From contig CAZBDU010000144.1 of assembly GCA_964490725.1 (NCBI GenBank), positions 1 through 9,654 of the forward strand: 9,654 nt of DNA. The letters run 5' to 3'. This DNA is from CAZBDU01 sp964490725. Its GTDB lineage: Bacteria > Spirochaetota > Spirochaetia > SZUA-6 > DRHE01. The translations under genes and the position numbers were made by a program. Of this stretch, positions 1 to 6,994 are shown piece by piece (the first letter of the stretch is position 1; each line of letters starts with the position of its first letter). Below the pieces are notes generated by a model. It worked only from the letters and a program-made list of their open reading frames with translations, had not been told where the DNA came from and ran no database searches.

Positions 1-2
1 CC

Positions 3-497
3 CCGGATGGGCGGGAGAAGGCTCCACCCCTGGTCTGGGCGGCCCGCACGGGGCAGGAGATGGCCAGCGAGCTGCTCCTGAATTGGGGGGCCGACCCCGA
101 GGGGAGCGACGCGCTGGGGCGCACGGCGCTGCACCATGCGGCGGCCAGGGGAAAGCTCGAGCTCTGCCGGCTGCTGATCTACCGCGGAGTGGACCCGCGG
201 GTGCGCGACCGGCGCGGACGCACCCCGCTGCACGCGGCCGCGCAGGCGGGGGAGGCTGAGGTGTGCTCCCTGCTGCTGGCCGAGGGGGCTGGTCCGGACG
301 TCCGCGACGGCGCCGGCGACACGCCGCTGCACCTGGCCGCGGGCGGCGGGAGGCTTTCGGCCGCGGAGGTGCTGCTGATGGCCGGGGCGGAGGTGAACCC
401 CCGCGACCAGGAGGGGCTGACCCCCCTGGCGGTCGCGGAGAGGGAGGGCAGGAGCCGCACCGCGGAGATGCTGCGCTTTCGCGGGGGCAGGCGCTGA
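3..497 (+). CDS. Ankyrin-repeat protein, C-terminal part (5' end outside window)
   Basis: The reading frame is open from the window edge (first whole codon at position 3) to a TGA at 495-497, giving at least 164 residues. An ATG at 60 lies inside a clear repeat, so it is not the true start. About five ankyrin repeats of 33 residues are visible: roughly 7-39, 40-72, 73-105, 106-138 and a degenerate final one at 139-164. The middle repeats carry the family core, such as RTPLHAAAQAG and DTPLHLAAGGG followed by a LLL/VLL helix and a GA turn. Ankyrin repeats are protein-binding scaffolds; no catalytic domain is seen here and the partner is unknown. The last repeat (LTPLAVAEREG) followed by a short Arg-rich end is a normal C-terminal cap, so only the N terminus is missing. 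The omptin-like gene starts 46 bases downstream on the same strand and may be co-transcribed. Confidence 0.9.
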   Translation, partial: PDGREKAPPLVWAARTGQEMASELLLNWGADPEGSDALGRTALHHAAARGKLELCRLLIYRGVDPRVRDRRGRTPLHAAAQAGEAEVCSLLLAEGAGPDVRDGAGDTPLHLAAGGGRLSAAEVLLMAGAEVNPRDQEGLTPLAVAEREGRSRTAEMLRFRGGRR

Positions 498-543
498 GGC
501 CGGCGGAACGTGCGGCAGGCCAGCCGCCGGCGGGAGGGTGAGG

Positions 544-1497
544 ATGCGATCGTGCTGCTTCGTGGGGGCCCTGGTTCTGGCGCTGGCCGCCGGGCGGCTG
601 GCCGCGCAGGAGGGGATGCACTTCAGTGTGGCCGGCGGCTTCGGCGGTTCCGGAGGCACCACCAGCTACGTGATGAACGAGCCGGGTGACGCGGTGACCG
701 AAGGGGTGAAGAGCGAGCTGGTTTTCCCGCTGGACGGGTTTCTGGCCGGGGGGAGCCTGGCCCTGGAGGGGTGGGGCGGCGGGGCGCCGCTGTGGCTGGT
801 GCGGGCGGGCGCCTACACCAACCTGACCCGCCCCTACGGGGTGATGGCCGACAGCGACTGGTACCTGTTCCAGGGGTTTCCGCCCACCTACTTCAGCTAC
901 ACCGAAAGCTCGATGTCGATGCTGCGCGTCCAGGCGTTCGCCCGGGCGGCGGCGGCGTTCTTCCGGGTCGGGCCCCTCACGGGCCTGCTGCAGGCCGGCT
1001 ACCGGCTGGACTGGATCGAGCAGACCGCCCAGGGGTACATCGGCTGGTACTACTACTGGAACACCACCACCTCGGCCTTCGACCTGTACACGGACAGCTA
1101 CAGCGGGGAGGCCCTCTACTACCGCATCATCTACCACCTGCCCAGCCTGGAGCTGGCCGGATACCTGCGGCCCTGGCCGCCCCTGTCCCTCTTCATGTGG
1201 GCAGGCTACGTGCTGGCCATCGTCTCCGACTACGACGACCACCTGCTGCGCTCCAAGCTGTCCACCGCCTCCGGGGTGGGAAGCGGTGCGTGTGCCGGCC
1301 TGGAGGCGCGCCTGGATCTGGGCCCCTCCGGCCGACCCCATCCCTACCTGGGGCTCGACGCGGAGGTCCTGACCCTGCGGGTGGACACCCGGCAGAGGCA
1401 GGTCTACTACGATGGCTCCGGCGTGACCTACAACGTCTCGCACCTGATCACCAGTCTCCAGGGGAAGCTGATCGTGACGATGGGGATGGTCTTCTGA
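544..1497 (+). CDS. Omptin-family outer membrane aspartyl protease
   Basis: The 317-residue protein has an N-terminal signal peptide (charged start, hydrophobic core around 6-16, likely cleavage near LAA-Q at about 21/22). It then has alternating aromatic/polar beta-strands and ends in Phe, as expected for a beta-barrel inserted by the BAM machinery. By eye it aligns along most of its length with E. coli OmpT. The pair DSDW (Asp103, Asp105) matches OmpT Asp83/Asp85. SDYDDH (Asp231, His233) matches Asp210/His212. The GYR...TAQGYIGWYYY and YHLPSLELAGY stretches match the strands between. Omptins cleave exposed peptides, usually at basic residues, at the cell surface and in known cases need LPS for activity. 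I chose ATG 544 because GGGAGG at 532-537 is spaced correctly. A GTG at 538 would add two residues but abuts that site. The stop overlaps the likely start of the next gene. A non-protease barrel is possible but unlikely given four conserved catalytic positions. Confidence 0.8.
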   Translation: MRSCCFVGALVLALAAGRLAAQEGMHFSVAGGFGGSGGTTSYVMNEPGDAVTEGVKSELVFPLDGFLAGGSLALEGWGGGAPLWLVRAGAYTNLTRPYGVMADSDWYLFQGFPPTYFSYTESSMSMLRVQAFARAAAAFFRVGPLTGLLQAGYRLDWIEQTAQGYIGWYYYWNTTTSAFDLYTDSYSGEALYYRIIYHLPSLELAGYLRPWPPLSLFMWAGYVLAIVSDYDDHLLRSKLSTASGVGSGACAGLEARLDLGPSGRPHPYLGLDAEVLTLRVDTRQRQVYYDGSGVTYNVSHLITSLQGKLIVTMGMVF

Positions 1498-2963
1498 ACC
1501 GGCCGCGGCACGGCCCCCCGCCCCTCCTCAGCGCGGGGCTGACGCCGGGGCGGGCGCTCTGGCCCGAGCGGGTCGTCCAGTTCGGGGAAGGCAACTTCCT
1601 GCGCGGCTTCGCGGACTGGATGATCGAGCGGATGAACCGGGAGATCGGCTTCCAGACCGGGGTGGCGGTGGTGCAGCCCATCCCCCAAGGGAAGGTGGGC
1701 CAGCTGAACCGCCAGGAGGGTCTGTTCACCGTGCTCCTCCAGGGCGGAACGGCCGGCCGCCCCCGCACGACAACCGAGCTGGTGGGCTGCGTGCGCCGCG
1801 GCGTGGACCCCTACCGCGACTTCGAGGGCTTTCTGGCCATCGCGGAGAACCCGGAGCTGGCCCTGGTGATCTCCAACACCACCGAGGCGGGCATCGCCGT
1901 GCGGGAGAGCGACCGGATGGAGGACGGCCCGCGGGTGAGCTTTCCCGCCAAGCTCACCCGCTTCCTGCACCATCGCTTTCGCCGCTTCGGCGGGGCGCGC
2001 CAGCGCGGGGTCCTGGTGCTGCCCTGCGAGCTCATCGAGGACAACGGACAGGCCCTGCGGGAGGCGGTGCTGCGCTACAGCGCCCTCTGGCGGCTGGAGC
2101 CGGCCTTCGAGCGCTGGCTGGAGGAGGCCAACCTGTTCTGCGACACCCTGGTGGACCGCATCACCCCGGGGTTCCCGGCCGGCAGGCGGGAGGAGCTGGC
2201 CGCCGAGCTGGGCTATCGCGACGAGCTGATGGTGGAGGCGGAGGAGTTCCACCTCTGGATCATCGCCGCCCCCGGCGCCGGGGGGAGGGGCAGGGTGGAG
2301 GAGCTGTTCCCGGCGATGCGGGCGGGGCTGAACGTTCGGGTGGTCCCGGAGGTGCGTCCCTACCGCAAGCGCAAGGTGCGCATCCTCAACGGCGCCCACA
2401 CCGCCATGGTGCCGGTGGGCCTGCTCTGCGGGCTTCAGACGGTGCGGGAGACGGTGGAGCACCCGCTGGCGGGCCGCTACGTGCGCCGGCTGCTGAAAGG
2501 GGAGGTGGCCCGGACGCTGCCGGAGGCCCAAGGCGAGCTGGACTCCTTCGTGAGCCAGGTGCTGGAGCGTTTCGCCAACCCCCTGATTCACCACCGACTG
2601 GAAAGCATCGCCCTCAACTCGCTGGCCAAGTGGGCCACCCGGGTCCTGCCTTCGCTGCAGGACTACCTGCAGGCGCAGGGGGAGCTCCCGCCCTGCCTCA
2701 CCTTCTCGCTGGCGGCCCTGGCCGAGCTGTACACCAGGGGCGGTGAGCGCTTTCGCCTGCAGGACCAGGCTGAAGCGCTGAGCTGGTTTCGCGGGCTTGC
2801 CGGGGAGCCGGCCGCAGAAAGTGCCCGGCGGATCGTGGGCAACCGTTCGCTGTGGGCAGCCGAGCTCTCCTCACTGGCCGGCCTGGCCGGGCGGACGGGC
2901 GCCTACCTGGAGTGGATCCGCCGGGGGGGCATGGAGGCGGCCCTGGAGCGGCTCCTGGGGTAG
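1494..2963 (+). CDS. uxaB: Tagaturonate reductase / altronate oxidoreductase (mannitol dehydrogenase family)
   Basis: This 489-residue protein resembles E. coli UxaB (483 aa) from end to end. UxaB interconverts D-tagaturonate and D-altronate with NAD(H) in cytoplasmic hexuronate breakdown. The N-terminal nucleotide-binding part begins PERVVQFGEGNFLRGF (about 24-39). Further family landmarks are ISNTTEAGI (about 126-134), LPCELIEDNG and FCDTLVDRI. The catalytic K-x4-N-x2-H of polyol-specific long-chain dehydrogenases is seen as KVRILNGAH (Lys294, Asn299, His302). The start is unusual: between the conserved core and the omptin stop the frame has no ATG, GTG or TTG. CTG 1494 overlaps the upstream TGA as CTGA, with a G-rich stretch (1482-1489) upstream, and gives an N terminus of the expected length. 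CTG 1539 is the alternative. A sequencing error or frameshift is also possible. Other members of the family, such as mannonate or mannitol oxidoreductases, are less similar to the motifs seen. The gene is convergent with the ROK regulator 60 bases on. Confidence 0.85.
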   Translation: MNRPRHGPPPLLSAGLTPGRALWPERVVQFGEGNFLRGFADWMIERMNREIGFQTGVAVVQPIPQGKVGQLNRQEGLFTVLLQGGTAGRPRTTTELVGCVRRGVDPYRDFEGFLAIAENPELALVISNTTEAGIAVRESDRMEDGPRVSFPAKLTRFLHHRFRRFGGARQRGVLVLPCELIEDNGQALREAVLRYSALWRLEPAFERWLEEANLFCDTLVDRITPGFPAGRREELAAELGYRDELMVEAEEFHLWIIAAPGAGGRGRVEELFPAMRAGLNVRVVPEVRPYRKRKVRILNGAHTAMVPVGLLCGLQTVRETVEHPLAGRYVRRLLKGEVARTLPEAQGELDSFVSQVLERFANPLIHHRLESIALNSLAKWATRVLPSLQDYLQAQGELPPCLTFSLAALAELYTRGGERFRLQDQAEALSWFRGLAGEPAAESARRIVGNRSLWAAELSSLAGLAGRTGAYLEWIRRGGMEAALERLLG

Positions 2964-3023
2964 CGCCTGCGCCGGAAGGGCCCGGGCGGTGCCCGCGCCG
3001 GGTACGCGGCCGCCGGGGCGGTC

Positions 3024-4247
3024 TCAACCGGCCCAGCGGGCCGTCAGCGCCTGCCGGAGGGCGTCGCGGAAGAAGGCGGCGGTGCTGCCGAACAGCGCCG
3101 CCTCCCGGCTCCCCGAGAAGGAGGAAAGGGATACGGTTTCCCGGGCGTATTCCGGGATGCGGGCCAGGAGGCTCTCGCGAACCTCGGCCAGGAGCCCTGC
3201 CTGCTCGCTGAACGGTCCGTAGAGCAGCAGGCGGTCGGGATAGAAAAGCTGATGGAGGATGGCCAGCCCCTCGGTCATGGCCGCCACGGCCCGGCGCAGG
3301 TCCAGGCTTCCCAGGTGGCGGCGCAGGAAGGCGCTGAAGCGGTCCTCCTCCTCCGGCGCCCCCGGGGCCGCCTCCCGCAGCCGGGGTGCCAGGGCCCAGA
3401 GCGCCGCCTCGGTCTCCAGGCAGCCGCTCTGCCCGCAGACGCAGGGCCGGGGACGGAGGCGCTCCACCGTGACGTGACCGATCTCGCCGAACCGCCCCAG
3501 CGTGGAGCGCACCACCTTCCCCTCCCAGGCATAGGCCGAGCCGATGCCGTAGCCCCAGTGCACCAGAAGCGTCCCTCCCCGGCGGGCCGCCGGGTGGAGG
3601 GCCAGCAGGTGCTCCAGCTCGGAGTCCAGCGCCCGGGACAGATGCCCGCGCAGTCCGGCGGCCCGGATCAGGGGGGCCAGCTTCACCGCCCGCAGCCGGG
3701 GCCAGCGGGCCGCGGAGATCCACTCCCAGCGCAGCCGGTTCACGGTGCCGGGCAGCCCCAGGCCCACCCCCAGGAGCTCGGAGCCCGGCGGATTGGCGCG
3801 CATCATCTCGTGGCAAAGGCCGCCTATCACCTCCTGCAGCCGTTCGCCCGGCGCCTCGGCGGGGACGGCGACCCGCGCGGATTCCAGCACCCGGTGTCCG
3901 GCGTCGATCAGCGCGGCCCGCAGCTCCCGGGAGACCACGTGCACCGCAACGGCGGTGTAGCGCGCCGGGTTCGGCGCCAGCACCGCTTCGGGCCGGCCTT
4001 TGCGTCCGGGGGCGCGTTCCTGCCCGGGCAGGACCAGGCCGTCGGCCACCAGCTCCTGCACGGCCCGCGAGACCGTGGTGGGCCGCAGGCTCCCGGCGGC
4101 GGCGATCTCCCGCCGCGTGGAGACTCCGGCGCAGATTGCCCCGAAGACCTGCGCCTTTTCCTGGTCCTTGATCCGGTAGCGGGTCCCTTCGTGGACGGAG
4201 GCCACCTCCCGCAGCGCTTTCAGGGAAGCGGGCACGACGCTTGACAC
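3024..4247 (-). CDS. ROK-family transcriptional repressor (NagC/XylR type)
   Basis: From GTG 4247 the protein has 407 residues, normal for a ROK regulator. A winged helix-turn-helix lies at about 31-75 (IAAAGSLRPTTVSRAVQELVADGLV), followed by the basic wing GRKGRP that is typical of the family. The rest is a ROK sugar-kinase fold: GLGLPGTVN, then GYGIG, GEIGH and the zinc motif, with His258, Cys269, Cys271 and Cys276 in GH...CVCGQSGCLE. The phosphate-binding DxGxT loop of true ROK kinases is replaced (AVAVHVVSREL, about 100-110), so this is a sugar-sensing repressor and not a kinase. It is divergent from the oxidoreductase/aminotransferase operon, with a perfect inverted repeat between them, and therefore probably represses that operon and perhaps itself. 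The start is uncertain. GTG 4235 is an alternative, neither has a good ribosome site, and ATG 4313 would run into the divergent gene and lacks one too. Confidence 0.9.
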   Translation of the reverse strand: MSSVVPASLKALREVASVHEGTRYRIKDQEKAQVFGAICAGVSTRREIAAAGSLRPTTVSRAVQELVADGLVLPGQERAPGRKGRPEAVLAPNPARYTAVAVHVVSRELRAALIDAGHRVLESARVAVPAEAPGERLQEVIGGLCHEMMRANPPGSELLGVGLGLPGTVNRLRWEWISAARWPRLRAVKLAPLIRAAGLRGHLSRALDSELEHLLALHPAARRGGTLLVHWGYGIGSAYAWEGKVVRSTLGRFGEIGHVTVERLRPRPCVCGQSGCLETEAALWALAPRLREAAPGAPEEEDRFSAFLRRHLGSLDLRRAVAAMTEGLAILHQLFYPDRLLLYGPFSEQAGLLAEVRESLLARIPEYARETVSLSSFSGSREAALFGSTAAFFRDALRQALTARWAG

Positions 4248-4269
4248 GGCACATTTATTAACATAGACT
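4241..4269 (+). promoter_or_regulatory. Sigma70-type promoter of the oxidoreductase/aminotransferase operon
   Basis: A perfect -35 box TTGACA (4241-4246) is followed after 17 bases by TAGACT (4264-4269), which keeps the key T, A and final T of the -10 box. Transcription would start near 4276, leaving a leader of about 36 bases before ATG 4312. The -10 box lies in the middle of the inverted repeat at 4256-4276, a layout suited to repression. Confidence 0.65.
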
Positions 4270-4276
4270 GTTAATA
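4256..4276. promoter_or_regulatory. Probable ROK operator: perfect 8-bp inverted repeat
   Basis: TATTAACA (4256-4263) and its exact complement TGTTAATA (4269-4276) flank a 5-base spacer. The site is AT-rich in a very GC-rich region and lies between the repressor gene and the operon it faces. It covers the -10 of the rightward promoter. It also overlaps a weaker leftward candidate (TTGTAC at 4297-4302, 18 bases, TATATT at 4273-4278, read on the minus strand). Known ROK repressor sites are AT-rich palindromes with TTAA-type half-sites, which fits. Binding by this particular repressor is inferred from position. Confidence 0.7.
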
Positions 4277-4311
4277 TAGCATCACGGTCCGGTCGCGTAC
4301 AAGGAGCGGTC

Positions 4312-5571
4312 ATGGAAAAGCGTATCGACGTCACCATCGTGGGCGGCGGGATGATCACCAACGATCTCATCCTGCCCTCGGTCTTTCAGCTGCAGCGGGC
4401 GGGAGTGGCCGGCGATGTCCGGGTGTGCGCCCTGAACAGCGCACCCCTGGCGGCTCTCAAGGACAACCCGGAGACCCGCGAGGCCTTCCCCGGCCAGGAC
4501 TTCGAGGCCTTCCCCGCAGTGAGCGAGCCGCCGGAGCGCACCTTTCCGGACCTGTTCAAGGAGGTGCTGGACCGGATGAAGAGGCGGCAGGCGGTGATCG
4601 TGGCGCTGCCGGATCCGCTGCACCACGGTGCGGTGATGGAGGCCCTCAGTCGGGACCAGCACGTCCTGTGCGTGAAGCCCCTGGTGCTGAAGTACGACCA
4701 TGCGGAGGAGATCCGCCGAACCGCCTGCGAGCGGGGGCTGTTCGTGGGGGTGGAGTACCACAAGCGCTTCGACCGGCGCTCCCTGGTGGCCCGGCGGAGC
4801 TACCGCCTGGGCCATTTCGGCGAGTTCCGCATGGGCGAGGCGAAGATGATCGAGCCCTACTACTACCGCTTCTCCAACTTCCAGAACTGGTTCACCTCCC
4901 AGAACACCGATCCCTTCGTCTACGTGGGCTGCCACTACGTCGATCTGGTCTTCTTCATCACCGGTCTGAAGCCGGTCGAGGTCTCGGTGGTGGGAGTGAA
5001 GGGCCGCTTCCCCAACGGGAACGAGGGCTACATGTGGGCCAACGGGCGGGTGCGGTTCGAAAACGACGCCCTGCTCTCGGTGACCGACGGCCTGGGCTAT
5101 CCCGACGACGGCGCCGGTAGCAACGAGCAGTGCCTGACGATGTTCTGCGAGGGCAAGGGCAAGGGCGGCCTGATCAAGCACAACGACCAGTTCCGCGGCG
5201 TGACCCACGGCTACCTGGAAGGGATCGGCCCCGGGGGCAGCGAGTTCAACTACGTCAGCCCCGACTTCTACCGGCTCGTACCCTGGGAGGGGGAGGGGTA
5301 CAAGCCCGTGGGCTACGGCTTCGATTCGGTGGCCGCCAGCATCTCATCCATGCACCGTATGGAGAACGCCACCTCCGGGCTGTCTGAGGCGGAGGCCCTG
5401 TCGGCGCGGCAAGAGACCCTCGTGGAGATCGACCAGCGGGGGATCATCGCCACCCCCGCCAACAGCTTCATCAACGAGCTGGTAGTGGAAGCGGCGCGGT
5501 TGTCCATCCTGGAGGAGGGAGCGCCGGTGCGGATCGAGTACGGGGATCATCCACAGGTGAGGAGGAAGTAG
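4312..5571 (+). CDS. Gfo/Idh/MocA-family NAD(P)-dependent oxidoreductase
   Basis: The 419-residue protein opens with a Rossmann strand and glycine loop (IDVTIVGGGMIT, about 5-16). VIVALPDPLHHGAVMEAL (about 95-112) is the usual second landmark of this family. The lysine of the EKP motif is kept in CVKPLVL (Lys122), though the Glu is replaced by Val. The C-terminal alpha/beta half carries GCHYVDLVFFITG, giving the active-site His208 and Asp211. Members oxidise or reduce a hydroxyl/keto group on sugars, cyclitols or related compounds in the cytoplasm; the substrate cannot be told here. AAGGAG at 4301-4306 is a good ribosome site for ATG 4312. The stop is immediately followed by the aminotransferase ATG, so the two are translated from one message and probably act on the same compound. 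The protein is somewhat longer than the typical 330-390 residues. Confidence 0.88.
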   Translation: MEKRIDVTIVGGGMITNDLILPSVFQLQRAGVAGDVRVCALNSAPLAALKDNPETREAFPGQDFEAFPAVSEPPERTFPDLFKEVLDRMKRRQAVIVALPDPLHHGAVMEALSRDQHVLCVKPLVLKYDHAEEIRRTACERGLFVGVEYHKRFDRRSLVARRSYRLGHFGEFRMGEAKMIEPYYYRFSNFQNWFTSQNTDPFVYVGCHYVDLVFFITGLKPVEVSVVGVKGRFPNGNEGYMWANGRVRFENDALLSVTDGLGYPDDGAGSNEQCLTMFCEGKGKGGLIKHNDQFRGVTHGYLEGIGPGGSEFNYVSPDFYRLVPWEGEGYKPVGYGFDSVAASISSMHRMENATSGLSEAEALSARQETLVEIDQRGIIATPANSFINELVVEAARLSILEEGAPVRIEYGDHPQVRRK

Positions 5572-6948
5572 ATGGGTGCCAAGTACAACCTGGAGCCGGT
5601 GGCGGTGCCGAAGGTTCGAAGCCGCTACCGCCGGATCGACACCGCTCTGCCCGTGCCGGAGAGCCTGTCGATCTTCAGAAAGCTTTCCGACTCCGAGCCG
5701 GAGTCCATGATGGGGCAGCCGCCGGCCGTGTGGGACCGGGCGGAGGGCTTTCAGGTCATGGACCGGTGGGGAAACCGCTGGATCGACTGGTCCTCCGGGG
5801 TATTGATCGCCAACGCCGGGCACGGGCGCAAGGAGATCCGCCGCGCCCTGCAGGAGGCGATCCGCAAGCCGCTGCTGTCCACCTACGTGTTCGTCCACGA
5901 GAAGCGCGCGGAGCTCACCGGGCTGCTGCAGGCGCTGGCCCCGGAGCCGGAGCGCTACCGGGTCTTCCTGCTCACCACCGGAGCCGAGGCCATCGAAAAC
6001 GCCATCAAGCTGGCCAAGACCTACGCCCTGGAGGAGCACGGGCCGGAGAAAAGGGTTCTGGTGAGCTTCCAGAACGGCTTCCACGGCCGCACCATGGGGG
6101 CGCAGCTGGCCGGAGGCATGCCGGGTCAGAAGAACTGGCTGCTCGGCGAGGGTGCCACCTTCGTTCAGGTGCCCTTCCCGGACGGCTACAAGAATGAGAA
6201 CACCTCCTTCGACCTGTTCCTCCAGACCCTGAAAGATCACGAGGTCAAGCCGCAGCAGGTGGCCGGGGTGCTCACCGAGAGCTACCAGGGGGTGGGCCCG
6301 GATTTTCTGCCCCATCCCTACGCGCAGAGCCTCGAGCAGTTCTGCCGGGAGAACGACGCGGTCCTCATCTGCGACGAGGTCCAGGCGGGGTTCGGCCGCA
6401 CAGGGAGGATGTTCACCTTTGAGCACTACGACATCACCCCGGACCTGATCGTCTGCGGCAAGGGGGTCTCCTCGAGCCTGCCGCTCTCGGCGGTGATCGG
6501 GCGGCAGGACATCATGGGGCTGTACCCGCCGGGCTCCATGACCTCCACCCATTCGGCAAGCCCCCTGCCGGTGGTGGCCGCCGTGGAGAACCTGAAGATC
6601 CTCCAGAAGGAGAACCTGGTGGAGCACGCGCGGCTGATGGGGGAGGTGATGATGCCGGAGCTGACGCGGATCCAGCGCCGCTATCCGGACCGCCTGGGCT
6701 GCCTGCACGGGCTGGGGCTGGTGGCGGGGATCCAGGTGGTGAAGCCCGGCACCAAGGAGCCGGACGCCGCCACGGCGCTGGCCATCAACGAGAAGTGCTT
6801 CCACAAGGGTGTGCTCATGTTCGCCCCGGTGGGCGTCGGCGGGGAATGCATCAAGATCGCACCGCCCCTGATAATCCCCGAGGATGCGCTGCTGGAGTCG
6901 GTGGAGGTGCTTTCCGAGGCCTGCGAGGAGGTCCTGGGCAAGGGCTAG
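5572..6948 (+). CDS. Class III PLP-dependent aminotransferase
   Basis: This 458-residue enzyme has the full fold-type I, class III (4-aminobutyrate/ornithine aminotransferase-like) set. TTGAEAIENAIKLAK (about 135-149) makes the phosphate-binding turn. NGFHGRTMG (168-176) stacks on the cofactor. DEVQAGFGRTG (268-278) holds the Asp that binds the pyridine nitrogen. Lys297 in CGKGVSS is the Schiff-base lysine, and STHSASPLP (about 325-333) is the phosphate-contacting loop from the partner subunit. The glutamate-site motif reads ESYQGVG and not the common EPxQGEG, so the amino acceptor or donor may differ from GABA/ornithine enzymes. The ATG follows the upstream TAG with no gap, and GGAGG at 5561-5565 serves it. 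Together with the preceding dehydrogenase it could interconvert an alcohol, ketone and amine on a sugar or cyclitol, in either a catabolic or biosynthetic direction; which one is not decided by the sequence. Confidence 0.9.
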   Translation: MGAKYNLEPVAVPKVRSRYRRIDTALPVPESLSIFRKLSDSEPESMMGQPPAVWDRAEGFQVMDRWGNRWIDWSSGVLIANAGHGRKEIRRALQEAIRKPLLSTYVFVHEKRAELTGLLQALAPEPERYRVFLLTTGAEAIENAIKLAKTYALEEHGPEKRVLVSFQNGFHGRTMGAQLAGGMPGQKNWLLGEGATFVQVPFPDGYKNENTSFDLFLQTLKDHEVKPQQVAGVLTESYQGVGPDFLPHPYAQSLEQFCRENDAVLICDEVQAGFGRTGRMFTFEHYDITPDLIVCGKGVSSSLPLSAVIGRQDIMGLYPPGSMTSTHSASPLPVVAAVENLKILQKENLVEHARLMGEVMMPELTRIQRRYPDRLGCLHGLGLVAGIQVVKPGTKEPDAATALAINEKCFHKGVLMFAPVGVGGECIKIAPPLIIPEDALLESVEVLSEACEEVLGKG

Positions 6949-6953
6949 TGTGG

Positions 6954-6994
6954 AAAAAAGAGGGGCAGGCCCCGGGTCCCGGCCGGAGCCTGCC
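6954..6994 (-). terminator. Strong intrinsic terminator for leftward transcription
   Basis: Read on the minus strand, a 12-bp stem (6994-6983 with 6975-6964, one G-U pair) closes a 7-base loop. Four bases later comes a run of six T (6959-6954). In the plus direction the same hairpin has a C-A mismatch and no T run after it, so it is built to stop leftward transcripts. It begins only six bases beyond the aminotransferase stop and about 310 bases downstream of the PhoH gene stop, so it would end the PhoH message and keep it from running antisense through the operon. Confidence 0.75.

Noticed and set aside
771..1493. Long upstream extension of the uxaB reading frame, starting at an ATG at 771
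   Set aside because: It runs out of frame through the omptin gene, its translation is Arg/Pro/Gly-rich noise, and UxaB proteins do not have a 240-residue N-terminal extension. The frame is open only because stops are rare in GC-rich DNA.
1428..2594. 388-codon minus-strand open frame opposite uxaB
   Set aside because: Composition (His, Gln, Pro, Arg rich) is that of an antisense shadow; the plus strand carries the recognisable family motifs.
2964..3023. CGGGC/GCCCG hairpin (2983-2995) as a terminator between convergent uxaB and ROK genes
   Set aside because: It has a 5-bp stem and no T run in either direction; hairpins this short are expected by chance in such GC-rich sequence.
2698..4254. 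518-codon minus-strand open frame overlapping the ROK gene in another frame
   Set aside because: It has an Arg/Gly/Pro/Ala-rich translation with no domain, while the ROK frame shows helix-turn-helix and zinc motifs. Its ATG near 4254 is not the ROK start because it is out of frame.
4248..4370. Extended ROK start at ATG 4313 or 4370
   Set aside because: These would place the operator, and part of the divergent gene, inside the coding region and have no ribosome site. The extra residues do not resemble ROK N termini.
5344..6804. 486-codon minus-strand open frame opposite the aminotransferase
   Set aside because: His/Leu/Gln/Arg-rich shadow of a clearly coding plus strand.
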